A DNA stretch of 20,379 bases from JAFDZO01 sp038225955 (GCA_038225955.1 JBBRQV010000043.1:1-20379), one strand, 5' to 3'. Shown: positions 1-8,589, numbered from the stretch's first letter. Numbers and translations are program-made. The notes: generated from the sequence alone by a model not told the origin.

Positions 1-14
1 AGCGAATAAATCTG

Positions 15-36
15 AATATTTCATCCCTGAAATATT
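15..36. other. Short perfect inverted repeat (9 bp arms)
   Basis: AATATTTCA at 15-23 is perfectly repeated in inverse as TGAAATATT at 28-36 around a 4-base loop. It could be an operator or the tail hairpin of a gene lying left of the window. No T-tract follows it, so terminator function is not supported. The rest of 1-129 shows nothing I can assign. Confidence 0.25.
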
Positions 37-129
37 TCGGTTAATCACACGTAACACTCCACTCATATAAAACTCATTGCTGTAATTATATAGTAAGAAT
101 ATTTTGCATACAAGCATTATAGTTTAGAT

Positions 130-915
130 ATGAGAAAAGTACATTGTATCGTTTCACTCCTCGCTTTATTCGTTGTGTCTCTATTCCTTTATTCCTTTTC
201 AGGCGGAATAACAGGTGTGACAAAAAAAAGCACATCACCCGGCTGCACATGCCATGGTTCGTTTACGCCCGGAGTAACGGTAAGCATAAATGGGCCTGAT
301 ACAATTCGCGCAAATGATTCTGCAAATTTTTCTGTGATAATTTCCGGCGGTCCGCTTGTAATGGGCGGAACAAATATTGCCACAAGGTTTGGCAGCCTTA
401 TTCCCGGTGATGGGATGAGAAAAACGGATAACGAACTCACACATATTGCTCCTTATCCTCCTTCAAATGGAACTGTAACTTTTAATTTCAAATATAAATC
501 TCCGTCTATCCCCGGTACGGATACAATTTTTGCAAACGGTAACAGTGTGAACTTCAATGGGTTTTCCTCAGGGGATAACTGGAATTTTGCGCCAAGCAAA
601 AGAATTATAATTACTTCTTCAACGGGAATTATAAATTCAAGTGAAGCTCCAAAATCGTTTTCGCTAGAGCAGAACTATCCCAATCCTTTTAACCCTACTA
701 CTAAAATAAATTTTGCATTACATGAATCTTCTAAGGTTTTGCTTACTGTTTATAATTCCATAGGAGAAATTGCAACGACATTAATAGATTCTAAAATTTC
801 TGCCGGATCATATACTACGGAGTGGGACGCTTCTGTATTTCCGGCGGGAGTTTATTTTTATACACTCAAAACCGAAAAGAACTCAAATACAAAAAAAATG
901 ATGCTTATTAAGTAA
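130..915 (+). CDS. Secreted choice-of-anchor V domain protein with T9SS sorting domain
   Basis: Predicted secreted protein of 261 residues. Residues 1-24 form a signal peptide (basic MRK, then a long hydrophobic run). After it come SGG, a TKK stretch and a GCTCHG motif (C39, C41, H42), typical of the choice-of-anchor V family, whose members usually carry a cysteine-histidine motif just after the signal peptide. A beta-rich region follows to about residue 165. Residues about 175-261 are a T9SS type A sorting domain: NYPNPFNPTT begins at residue 182 and the tail ends KKMMLIK. The family's function is unknown; export through the outer membrane is inferred from the sorting domain. The next gene starts 30 bases downstream with no terminator between, so the two are probably co-transcribed. 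The motif is CxCH, not the CxxCH of c-type cytochromes, so haem binding should not be assumed. Confidence 0.8.
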   Translation: MRKVHCIVSLLALFVVSLFLYSFSGGITGVTKKSTSPGCTCHGSFTPGVTVSINGPDTIRANDSANFSVIISGGPLVMGGTNIATRFGSLIPGDGMRKTDNELTHIAPYPPSNGTVTFNFKYKSPSIPGTDTIFANGNSVNFNGFSSGDNWNFAPSKRIIITSSTGIINSSEAPKSFSLEQNYPNPFNPTTKINFALHESSKVLLTVYNSIGEIATTLIDSKISAGSYTTEWDASVFPAGVYFYTLKTEKNSNTKKMMLIK

Positions 916-945
916 GCATTCAAATTAAAAATATACAACTTAACT

Positions 946-2706
946 ATGAAAAAATTCTTTGTACCAATTTTATTCCTCCTTATAATTAATAGCCCTCTTA
1001 ATATATTTTCTCAAACAACATTTACAAAAATTACTACTGGACCTATAGTTACTGACGGCGGAGCATCGTGGGGATGCAGTTGGGGAGATTACGACGGAGA
1101 CGGTAAGCAGGATTTAATTGTGATAAATCGCGGCAGTGTTGACGGGCATCTTTTTATGTATCACAATGATGGCGGCGGAGTTTTTACAAGAGTTTTAACC
1201 GGACCCATTGCAACCGATAGCGCGCTGTACACAACTGCTACATGGGGAGACTACGATAACGATGGGAAACTTGATTTGTTCCTCTCAACATTCAACAATG
1301 AAAATAATTTATTGTATCACAATGAAGGAAGCGGAGTATTCACAAAAGTAATAACAGGAGTTATAGTTAGCGATGGAGGGGCTTCAAACAATTCTTCATG
1401 GGTAGATTTCAATAACGACGGCAAGCTTGATATGTGTGTTACAAATTACGGTCAGAAAAGATTTTTGTATCAGGGCGACGGCATAGGCGGGTTTGTAAAA
1501 ATTACAACGGGAGCTTTTGTAAATGACGTGAGCGGCTCGATAAGCAGCGCATGGGGAGATTATAATAACGATGGATTGATGGATGTATATATTGCAAATA
1601 ACGGAGCAGCTTTGAACAATAATTTTTTCTATAAAAACGATGGCGCAGGAAACTTTACAAAAATGACTGCGCTTAATATTGTTTCTGATACAACTAAAAG
1701 CTTCAGTGTTTCATGGGGAGATTTTAACAATGACGGCTTCGAAGATTTATTTGTTGCCGGTGATGGAGTAAGAAACGACGCTCTATACAGAAACAATAAA
1801 GACGGCTCATTCACAAATGAAATTTCATCAGTTGTTGCATTAGACCAGTATTCTGTAATGGGTAACTGGGCTGATTATGATAACGACGGCTTTCTTGATT
1901 TGTTCGTTTCACGCTGGCAGAACCAAAATAATTTATTATATCACAATAACGGCAACGGCACGTTCACAAAAATAACTCTTGGAGATATAGCAAATGACCA
2001 CGGTAATTCTTTCGGATGCGCATGGGCAGATTATGATAACGATGGAGATATGGATTTAGTAGTCGGCAATATTAATAACGAAAACAATTTTTTGTATAGA
2101 AATAATGCCACAGCTGAAAACACAAATAAATGGATTACAATAAAATGCGTAGGGACAACTTCAAACAAATCTGCCATAGGAGCAAAAGTATTAGTGAAGG
2201 CAAATATCAACGGAACTTCACAATGGCAATTAAGAGAAATTACTGCGGGAACAGGTTATGCTTCTCAGAATGATATGAGAGCACATTTTGGTTTGGGAAC
2301 CGCGGCAGTTATTGACTCAATTAAAATAATGTGGCCATCAGGAAGCGTGAATTCGTTTACAAATATTGGTGTAAACAGATTTGCGACAATAACTGAAAAT
2401 GGTTCGCTTGTAGGTGTAAATGGCACTGAAGTAAAAATACCTAACGGTTTTGAGCTTCAACAGAATTACCCAAACCCATTCAATCCATCTACAGTAATAA
2501 AATTTACTGTGCCATATGCAACAATAATAACTTTAAAAGTTTATAACACATCCGGCAAGGAAATCACAACTCTGCTGAATAAATCTTTTCAGCAGGGTAG
2601 TCACGAAGTAGAATTCAATTCAGAAGGTCTCGCAAGCGGCGTGTATTATTACACGCTGGCAGGAGATAATTTTTCAGATACGAAGAAAATGATTCTAATA
2701 AAATAA
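946..2706 (+). CDS. Secreted FG-GAP/VCBS repeat protein with ASPIC/UnbV domain and T9SS sorting domain
   Basis: A 586-residue secreted protein resembling CRTAC1/UnbV-type beta-propellers. Residues 1-23 are a signal peptide ending in FSQ. Seven repeats follow, each with a W-x-D-[YF]-[DN]-x-D-G-x-x-D core (for example WGDYDNDGKLDL). Their Trp codons start at 1081, 1243, 1399, 1552, 1714, 1867 and 2023, a period of 51-54 codons. The DxDxDG-like loops are calcium-binding in related integrin-type propellers; calcium binding here is inferred. Residues about 394-485 match an ASPIC/UnbV domain (GAKV, REI, GYASQND, HFGLG, IKIMWPSG). The end is a T9SS sorting domain with NYPNPFNPST from residue 507 and a KKMILIK tail. 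It lies 30 bases after the preceding T9SS gene, and a terminator follows. Role probably in adhesion or ligand binding at the cell surface; the substrate is unknown. Confidence 0.87.
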   Translation: MKKFFVPILFLLIINSPLNIFSQTTFTKITTGPIVTDGGASWGCSWGDYDGDGKQDLIVINRGSVDGHLFMYHNDGGGVFTRVLTGPIATDSALYTTATWGDYDNDGKLDLFLSTFNNENNLLYHNEGSGVFTKVITGVIVSDGGASNNSSWVDFNNDGKLDMCVTNYGQKRFLYQGDGIGGFVKITTGAFVNDVSGSISSAWGDYNNDGLMDVYIANNGAALNNNFFYKNDGAGNFTKMTALNIVSDTTKSFSVSWGDFNNDGFEDLFVAGDGVRNDALYRNNKDGSFTNEISSVVALDQYSVMGNWADYDNDGFLDLFVSRWQNQNNLLYHNNGNGTFTKITLGDIANDHGNSFGCAWADYDNDGDMDLVVGNINNENNFLYRNNATAENTNKWITIKCVGTTSNKSAIGAKVLVKANINGTSQWQLREITAGTGYASQNDMRAHFGLGTAAVIDSIKIMWPSGSVNSFTNIGVNRFATITENGSLVGVNGTEVKIPNGFELQQNYPNPFNPSTVIKFTVPYATIITLKVYNTSGKEITTLLNKSFQQGSHEVEFNSEGLASGVYYYTLAGDNFSDTKKMILIK

Positions 2707-2736
2707 CCTAAAAATTATTTACGCAATTCCTTCCTT

Positions 2737-2783
2737 AAACGGATAACGAGTCATTTAGAGAGAGACTTTTTATCCGTTTTTTT
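2737..2783 (+). terminator. Rho-independent terminator after the FG-GAP gene
   Basis: AAACGGATAA (2737-2746) pairs with TTATCCGTTT (2770-2779), giving a 10 bp stem. The loop contains a second short pairing, AGTC (2749-2752) with GACT (2764-2767). A run of T residues follows immediately to 2783. It lies 31 bases past the stop codon and ends the 130-2706 transcription unit. Confidence 0.8.
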
Positions 2784-2822
2784 GTTACATAATGTGTAAG
2801 AAAATTCCTTGTTCAAAAATCG

Positions 2823-2854
2823 GTTGTCCTGCCTTTTCATTTACATTATCTTTG
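2823..2854 (+). promoter_or_regulatory. Bacteroidota-type promoter for ada
   Basis: TATCTTTG at 2847-2854 is an exact match to the TAnnTTTG -7 element of Bacteroidota primary-sigma promoters. GTTG at 2823-2826 stands 20 bases upstream, near the usual spacing for the -33 TTTG element but matching it at only three of four bases. The -7 box ends 28 bases before the ada start codon. The match is by eye only. Confidence 0.5.
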
Positions 2855-2882
2855 TATAGTTTAAAAATTAATTGTTGAAACA

Positions 2883-3935
2883 ATGCAATCGCTGCCAACT
2901 CCAAAAGTAATGTATAATGCGCTTTTGAAAAAAGATTCCTCTTACGATGGGCTTTTTTTCATAGCAGTAAAGACTACGGGAATTTTCTGCCGTACTGTAT
3001 GTACTGCAAAAAAACCAAAGCAGGAAAATGTGGAATTTTATAAATCGGCTGATGAAGCTTTGAAGTTCGGCTACCGTCCCTGCAAGGTTTGCAAGCCTTT
3101 GAATATTTATGATAAGCCTGACTTCGTAAAAAAAGTATTAGGAGAAATTGAGAAAGACCCGTTTGTAAAACTCAATCAGAGAAAGCTAATTGATATGGGT
3201 ATAAATCCTCATACTCTTGCAAGGTGGTTCAAAAAAAATCTTAACATGACATTTTCAGCATATCACAAAATGATAAGACTAAATAAAGTTTACGGAAATC
3301 TCCGCGAAGGACAAAAAGTTACAGAGACAGCTTTTGATTCGGGATATGAATCGCTCAGCGGCTTCTCAGACTTCTTCAAAAAGACACTTGGTTTTTCGCC
3401 TTCGCAATCGTCCTATAGAAATGTTGTAACAGCAGAAAGAATTGTAACTCCACTAGGACCAATGCTTGCTGCTGCAACGGATAAAGGAATTTGTTTACTT
3501 GAATTCGTTGATAGAAGAATGCTGCAGAATCAGATTTTATCATTAGAAAAAAGGCTGAAGGCAAAAGTTATTCCGGGAAAATCTCCTTTCTTCAAGGAGC
3601 TTGACAAGCAGATGAAAGAATATTTTGCAGGTAGCAGAAAAGATTTTGATATTCCGCTTGACCCTGTAGGAACGGAGTTTCAAAATAAAGTGTGGGAGGA
3701 GTTGATGAATATTCCTTACGGGAAAACAGTATCGTATCAAACACAATCCAACAACATAAAAATGCCAAAGGCAGTCCGCGCAGTTGCCAATGCAAACGGC
3801 TTTAATAAAATCTCAATTATAATTCCCTGTCATCGTGTAATTGGTTCAGACGGAACACTCACAGGTTACGGCGGGGGATTGTATCGCAAAAAATTCTTGT
3901 TGGACTTAGAGCAAAATACTACAAAACTCTTCTAA
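2883..3935 (+). CDS. ada: Ada: bifunctional methyl-DNA repair protein and AraC-type transcriptional activator
   Basis: A complete three-domain Ada of 350 residues, close to the 354 of E. coli Ada. Residues about 10-75 are the zinc methylphosphotriester-repair domain, with all four cysteines C36, C40, C67 and C70 (FCRTVC, RPCKVC). C36 corresponds to the cysteine that takes methyl from phosphotriesters and converts the protein into an activator. Residues about 80-180 are an AraC-type helix-turn-helix domain (ETAFDSGYESLSGFSDFFKK, then LGFSP). Residues about 185-345 are an O6-methylguanine methyltransferase with active-site motif IPCHRVIG, acceptor C316. All key residues are present, so both repair and induction should work. 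It appears to be monocistronic with its own promoter. No alkA or alkB lies beside it, so its regulon, apart from probable self-activation, cannot be read here. Confidence 0.95.
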   Translation: MQSLPTPKVMYNALLKKDSSYDGLFFIAVKTTGIFCRTVCTAKKPKQENVEFYKSADEALKFGYRPCKVCKPLNIYDKPDFVKKVLGEIEKDPFVKLNQRKLIDMGINPHTLARWFKKNLNMTFSAYHKMIRLNKVYGNLREGQKVTETAFDSGYESLSGFSDFFKKTLGFSPSQSSYRNVVTAERIVTPLGPMLAAATDKGICLLEFVDRRMLQNQILSLEKRLKAKVIPGKSPFFKELDKQMKEYFAGSRKDFDIPLDPVGTEFQNKVWEELMNIPYGKTVSYQTQSNNIKMPKAVRAVANANGFNKISIIIPCHRVIGSDGTLTGYGGGLYRKKFLLDLEQNTTKLF

Positions 3936-3997
3936 TAATATTCAAGGAATAATTTATAGAGTATAATTAATATATTTTAAAATATAATTTATAATTG

Positions 3998-4053
3998 TAG
4001 ACTAAACCATACTCCAAATCATTCTCCCCCTGGGATGTAAGTCTATATTTTTT
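3998..4053 (+). terminator. Weak stem-loop plus T-tract between ada and the BNR gene
   Basis: TAGACT (3998-4003) pairs with AGTCTA (4040-4045), and a T-rich run follows to 4053. The stem is only 6 bp with a 36-base loop containing a CCCCCTGGG stretch. It may be the ada terminator or a leader structure of the following gene. A 16-base perfect AT palindrome lies just before it at 3971-3986 (TATATTTTAAAATATA). Both calls are tentative. Confidence 0.3.
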
Positions 4054-4075
4054 TAAATTATAGTCTTATCCTGAT

Positions 4076-7000
4076 ATGAAAAAAAAACTATCCACATTAT
4101 TTATTTTATTTTTCATTGTTACAATTTCTTTTTTAGTTTCAAATAAAAATATATTCAAATCCGATGATGAAGAATCCGGTAAACCTTTTTCAATAGGTGA
4201 TGAAGATAATCCGGAAGGACGTGCAGACTGGGAATTTAAGATGCTTCGCGATCCCGTTACTAATAAAATTCCTGATAATATTAGACAGAGGGAATTAGAA
4301 TTTGCAGCAAATCTACCTAAAAAAATGGGTGATGCGCCGGACGCTTTATCCTGGAATGAAAGAGGTCCGAATAACGTTGGCGGAAGAACAAGAGCTTTAC
4401 TTGGCGATATTAACGATACAAATATTATTGTTGCCGGAGGAATTTCAGGTGGTATTTGGCGCTCTACAAACTCTGGTGTTAACTGGGTGCAAAGAACAAC
4501 AGTAGCACAGCTGCACAATGCAACATGCCTAACTCAGGACAGAAGACCGGGCAACACAGGGAAGTGGTATCTTGGAACCGGAGAGCGCGATGGAAACTCA
4601 GCTGGTCAATTCGGAAGCGGATATACTTTCTCAGGTGATGGTGTTTTTAAATCTGTTGATAACGGGTTAACATGGAATCTTCTTCCATCAACTTCAGGAA
4701 ATTCACCTTCAAGTTTTAATTCATCATGGCAGTTTGTATGGAGCGTTGCCGCTGACCCTTCCAATGGAACAGAAGATGAGGTATATGCTGCAACACTTGG
4801 CTCAATTTACAGATCGTCAAACGGCGGTACAAACTGGACTCAGGTACTTGGCAACTCTGTAACACTTTCAACATATACTGATGTTAAATGCGCAACAAGC
4901 GGTATTGTATATGCGGCAGGTAGTTTTGTTGCAGCCGGACCAATGAACGGAATATTCCGTTCGGTAGATGGAATTACATGGGCAAACATTACGCCCGCTG
5001 CATTCCCTGCAACTTGGGGAAGAATAGTAGAAGCGATTGCGCCATCAAATGAAAATATAGTTTACTTTGCAGTTCATGATGTTCCTAACGGTGAACCAAA
5101 TTCAGTTAATAAACATCAGATTTGGAAATACCAATATGTAAGCGGTGACGGAACAGGTGCCGGAGGAATTTGGACTGCATTAGGCAGTAATCTTCCGCAA
5201 GCAGGCCAGGGAAATTTTGGAACGTTCAACGAACCATTTGATACGCAGGGTGGATATGATTTAACGATGCAAGTAAGTCCTACTGACCCGAACCTTGTAA
5301 TACTGAGCGGAGTTAATTCATATCGCTCTTCCGACGGATTTGCAACTAACACTAATACAAAAAGAATTGGGGGCTATAATCCGACTGTCCAAAACGGAAC
5401 ATACCCCGCAAGTCATCCTGATTTTCATAGCGGATATTTTAAACCCGGCAGCAGTACAGTATTTTTCAGCGGTCATGACGGCGGGATTTCCCGAACAGAC
5501 GATATTACCGGTAATGTTTCCGCAGATAATCCTGTAACATGGAGATCACTTTCCGGAAGTTATAATGTAACACAATTTTATGCTGTTTCGGTTGACCCTG
5601 AGAATGCTTCAAACTGGGTAGCAGGTGGTTTTCAGGATAACGGGTCGTATGTTACAAACAGCGCAGTACTCACTACTCCATGGGGTACAGTGAACAGCGG
5701 TGATGGTGGTTATTGTTCCATCGCGCCTTTAGCTGATGACAGAATTTACTCAACATCACAAAACGGCGATATAGATAGAATACAAAGAGACGGAGGTGGC
5801 AATCAGGGAATGAAACCTACAGGTTTAGGAAATCCTGCTTTCATTAATCCTCATATACTTGACCCGAATAATTCTTCACTTCTATATTTCGGAGGAGGCA
5901 ATTCAGGCTCTACTACAGGAATTTGGAGAAATAATAATATCATTAACGGTACAAATACTACCGGATGGAGCTATCTTGCGGGAACTGATGTAGGCTCTGC
6001 AAGTGCTCAGGTTTCTGCAGTGTGTGTTTCAAAAGCAAATACTGCAAACGTTGTTTACTATGGTACTTCAGAAGGACATATTCGCAGGATAGATAATGCA
6101 AGCACTACAGCAAATGTAAGCGCGAATTTGAATTCAGGCGCGATGCCTGCAGGAGGATTTGTTTCGTGCCTTTCAATCGACCCGACTAACTCGAATAACG
6201 TAATTGCAGTTTTCAGTAACTATAATGTTAACAGACTTTGGTATTCTACTGATGCAGGAGCTACATGGACAAACATTGAAGGTAATTTAGGTGGAGTAAA
6301 CGGTCCATCAGTTAGATGGGCTACAATATTTTATGTTACAGGTGTGCCGCATGTATTTTTAGCAACATCAGTTGGTGTTTATTATACGATTTCCATAAAT
6401 GGAAACTCAACTGTATGGACTCAGGAAGCTGTATCTTCTGTAGGAAATGTTGTAACAGTTATGTTCGATTACCGTTCTTCTGATAATACACTTGTTGCTG
6501 CTACACATGGAAGAGGTTCATTCTCGACACAAGTTTCACCTGCACTACCGGTGGAATTAACGGCATTCAACTCATCTGTAACAGGTGTGAATGTGTTACT
6601 TAGCTGGACAACTAATTCCGAAACAAATAATTCAGGATTTGAAGTTCAAAGAAAATCGGGTAATACAGATTGGACTCCATTAGGCAATGTTCGCGGAGCA
6701 GGGAATTCTAATACAATTAACAACTATGCATTCGCAGATAATAATTTACAATCGGGGAAGTATAAATACAGATTGAAGCAAATAGATTTCAACGGAAATT
6801 TTGAATATTACAATCTTGCAAGTGAAGTTAGCATCGGTCTTCCGAATAGTTTTGCATTAAAACAAAATTATCCAAATCCTTTTAATCCTTCAACAAAAAT
6901 TGATTTCAATTTACCGCTAAATGCAAACGTAACATTGAAAGTTTATGATGTATCAGGAAAAGAAGTTGCAAAGTTGATAAATAATGAATTAAGAAATGCA

Positions 7001-7111
7001 GGAAATTACTCTGTAGATTTCAATGCTTCGTTCCTTTCATCGGGAATTTATTTCTATAAATTGGAAGCAGGAAATTTTACAGGTGTTAAGAAAATGATGC
7101 TGGTAAAGTAA
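4076..7111 (+). CDS. Large secreted BNR/sortilin-like beta-propeller protein with T9SS sorting domain
   Basis: A 1011-residue exported protein. Residues 1-22 form a signal peptide (MKKKLSTLFILFFIVTISFL). From about residue 93 (WNERGPNNVGGRTRA) to about 815 it has repeated BNR/Asp-box-like motifs such as GIWRSTNSGVNW, GVFKSVDNGLTW, SIYRSSNGGTNW and WYSTDAGATW, typical of VPS10/sortilin or glycosidase-like propellers. The ending ATHGRGSF is typical of this family. Residues about 823-920 resemble a fibronectin III-like module (PVELTAF, SWTTNSETNNSGFEVQR). A T9SS sorting domain closes the protein with NYPNPFNPST from residue 931. Such proteins are often annotated as glycosyl hydrolases, but I see no catalytic residues to support enzyme activity, so surface binding is as likely. 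It is a single-gene unit with terminators on both sides. Confidence 0.85.
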   Translation: MKKKLSTLFILFFIVTISFLVSNKNIFKSDDEESGKPFSIGDEDNPEGRADWEFKMLRDPVTNKIPDNIRQRELEFAANLPKKMGDAPDALSWNERGPNNVGGRTRALLGDINDTNIIVAGGISGGIWRSTNSGVNWVQRTTVAQLHNATCLTQDRRPGNTGKWYLGTGERDGNSAGQFGSGYTFSGDGVFKSVDNGLTWNLLPSTSGNSPSSFNSSWQFVWSVAADPSNGTEDEVYAATLGSIYRSSNGGTNWTQVLGNSVTLSTYTDVKCATSGIVYAAGSFVAAGPMNGIFRSVDGITWANITPAAFPATWGRIVEAIAPSNENIVYFAVHDVPNGEPNSVNKHQIWKYQYVSGDGTGAGGIWTALGSNLPQAGQGNFGTFNEPFDTQGGYDLTMQVSPTDPNLVILSGVNSYRSSDGFATNTNTKRIGGYNPTVQNGTYPASHPDFHSGYFKPGSSTVFFSGHDGGISRTDDITGNVSADNPVTWRSLSGSYNVTQFYAVSVDPENASNWVAGGFQDNGSYVTNSAVLTTPWGTVNSGDGGYCSIAPLADDRIYSTSQNGDIDRIQRDGGGNQGMKPTGLGNPAFINPHILDPNNSSLLYFGGGNSGSTTGIWRNNNIINGTNTTGWSYLAGTDVGSASAQVSAVCVSKANTANVVYYGTSEGHIRRIDNASTTANVSANLNSGAMPAGGFVSCLSIDPTNSNNVIAVFSNYNVNRLWYSTDAGATWTNIEGNLGGVNGPSVRWATIFYVTGVPHVFLATSVGVYYTISINGNSTVWTQEAVSSVGNVVTVMFDYRSSDNTLVAATHGRGSFSTQVSPALPVELTAFNSSVTGVNVLLSWTTNSETNNSGFEVQRKSGNTDWTPLGNVRGAGNSNTINNYAFADNNLQSGKYKYRLKQIDFNGNFEYYNLASEVSIGLPNSFALKQNYPNPFNPSTKIDFNLPLNANVTLKVYDVSGKEVAKLINNELRNAGNYSVDFNASFLSSGIYFYKLEAGNFTGVKKMMLVK

Positions 7112-7121
7112 GATTCTAATT

Positions 7122-7160
7122 TTCACGGGTATTGTAAAATATACCCGTGAATTTATTTTC
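7122..7160 (+). terminator. Terminator between convergent genes
   Basis: TTCACGGGTAT (7122-7132) pairs perfectly with ATACCCGTGAA (7141-7151): an 11 bp stem, an 8-base loop and a T-rich tail TTTATTTT. It starts 10 bases after the BNR gene stop. The minus-strand phosphatase gene ends 13 bases from the stem, but the opposite side lacks a clear T-run, so it works mainly on the plus strand. Confidence 0.8.
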
Positions 7161-7163
7161 ATT

Positions 7164-8234
7164 TTATTTCCTTTTAATAATAGTAAAAGTAATATCGTCA
7201 TTCACTTCATGCATACCTCTGAAACTATTAACAGAGTTTACAAGTATTCTTTTTATATCTGCAACATCTTTATAAGAGTTGGCGCATAACACTTCTTTAA
7301 CTTTAGCCAGTCCGTATTCATCTTTATTTGAATTCATTGCTTCAAATATTCCATCTGTATAAATAAATATTACATCACCGCTTTGAGGAGCAATCTCCAG
7401 AGTATCGGCTGCGTTATCGAACATTGTTTCACTCATCATACCCAGTGCAGGACCGTTTGGTTTTAGCTCGGTGCATTTATTTTCTGCTTTCTGATAATAT
7501 AATATTGGTGGATGACCGCCGCGACAGAGCTTTATTTTTTCTTTATTAATCTCTGCAAGTACCACTGTAAGAAATAAACCCTTTTTGAAATTTTTTAGAA
7601 TATCTTTATTAAGTGTTTTTAAAATATCGACAGGTTCGGAAATTAAATCTGCAACGTATCTTATAATTGCGCGGACGTGAACCATGTGCAGAGCAGCCCC
7701 CATGCCTTTGCCTGAAATATCGCCGACAGTTATAAGAAGCTTTTCATTTCTGTTTACAAAATCTATGAAGTCACCTCCAACATCATTCGCAGTTTCGCAG
7801 TAGCAATCCAAGTCATATCCATCGTATGCAGGCGCAGATTTTGGAATCATAGAGTCCTGTACTTCACGCGCGATTGAAATCTCATCCTTTGCAATAATTT
7901 TATCCGCGACTTCTAAAATTACAAGTAATGCCAATATAACTATTGAAAAACTATACCAGTTAGAGCTGTTAGAAACCCAGCCGGCTATATAGATTAAAAT
8001 TGCAATCGAAAAAAGCAGACGGCGTAGTGGTGTAAGCTTTCTTAGAAGAGCAACAACGAAGTTACGTATAAAAAGCAGCCAGCGTTTGAATTTATCCTGA
8101 TTTTCGTCAGGCTTCTTCATATCGCGCGCGTAGAATTTATACAATCCGGGAATATCTTTAGTCACCAGTTTTTCAAATTCTTCAGAAGTTAAATCACTTG
8201 TGTAAAGATTGTATACTTTTTCGAATATATTCAA
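7164..8234 (-). CDS. Membrane-anchored SpoIIE/RsbU-family PP2C serine phosphatase
   Basis: A 356-residue protein. A cytoplasmic N-terminal stretch is followed by two hydrophobic segments (residues about 72-88 and 95-112), a short linker (EISIAREVQDSMIP, typical before RsbU-type domains), and a SpoIIE catalytic domain at about 135-353. Expected PP2C metal ligands are present: D155 (NDVGGDF), D172 (GDISGKGMGA), D293 (YTDGIFEA) and D346/D347 (NDDITF). The family dephosphorylates anti-anti-sigma factors or similar STAS proteins in partner-switching control of stress or envelope genes. No STAS protein, anti-sigma kinase or sigma factor is adjacent, so the partner is unknown. The frame's first start codon is TTG at 8234, with an in-frame stop at 8244-8246 and no ATG until 8120 (residue 39). 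The 38 residues look protein-like (LTSEEFEKLVTKDIPGLYKF), so the TTG start is preferred. Confidence 0.85.
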   Translation of the reverse strand: MNIFEKVYNLYTSDLTSEEFEKLVTKDIPGLYKFYARDMKKPDENQDKFKRWLLFIRNFVVALLRKLTPLRRLLFSIAILIYIAGWVSNSSNWYSFSIVILALLVILEVADKIIAKDEISIAREVQDSMIPKSAPAYDGYDLDCYCETANDVGGDFIDFVNRNEKLLITVGDISGKGMGAALHMVHVRAIIRYVADLISEPVDILKTLNKDILKNFKKGLFLTVVLAEINKEKIKLCRGGHPPILYYQKAENKCTELKPNGPALGMMSETMFDNAADTLEIAPQSGDVIFIYTDGIFEAMNSNKDEYGLAKVKEVLCANSYKDVADIKRILVNSVNSFRGMHEVNDDITFTIIKRK

Positions 8235-8370
8235 TTTGTTGTTTTAAAAATTATACGGAGTACAGGTGGATTTGTTATCACATTTTACTAAATTAATTGA
8301 AACCACGATGAGCATTTACATAGAAATTTACTATTCTTTTTTTTAAATTTATATATTCCTTTATCACCCT

Positions 8371-8589
8371 ATGATACTTGACGATAATTCTAGGGAAATT
8401 AGTATCCGGAAAGTGGAGCTGGTTTCCTTAAAAGATAATACTATTGTTTTCCACATGAAGTATTCTGATACCAAGCAGGTAAAAACCTATGAATCTCAGC
8501 AGGCTGCTAAAGATGAATTCGAAAGAATTTCAAGACGCATTGAAAACTATATAGTCGTAAAGTCAGGCAAACCTCTATCCGACCATTAA
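8371..8589 (+). CDS. Small hypothetical protein, 72 residues
   Basis: I do not recognise this family. The 72-residue protein is soluble, with no signal peptide, no membrane segment and no cysteine. The pattern suggests beta strands (ISIRKVELVSLKDNTIVFHMKYS), then a charged helix (QQAAKDEFERISRRIENYIVV), a plausible small alpha/beta fold. It starts with ATG, 136 bases from the divergently transcribed phosphatase gene. Its stop codon overlaps the stop of the convergent nuclease gene within the four bases TTAA at 8586-8589. It is probably real because composition and codon use match its neighbours and it fills the gap exactly. It could be co-regulated with the phosphatase, but nothing in the sequence proves this. 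Confidence 0.6.
   Translation: MILDDNSREISIRKVELVSLKDNTIVFHMKYSDTKQVKTYESQQAAKDEFERISRRIENYIVVKSGKPLSDH

Noticed and set aside
4066..4518. Open frame of 150 residues on the minus strand over the start of the BNR gene
   Set aside because: It lies antisense within a clearly coding gene with a signal peptide and family motifs; its own sequence has no recognisable domain and looks like a frame shadow.
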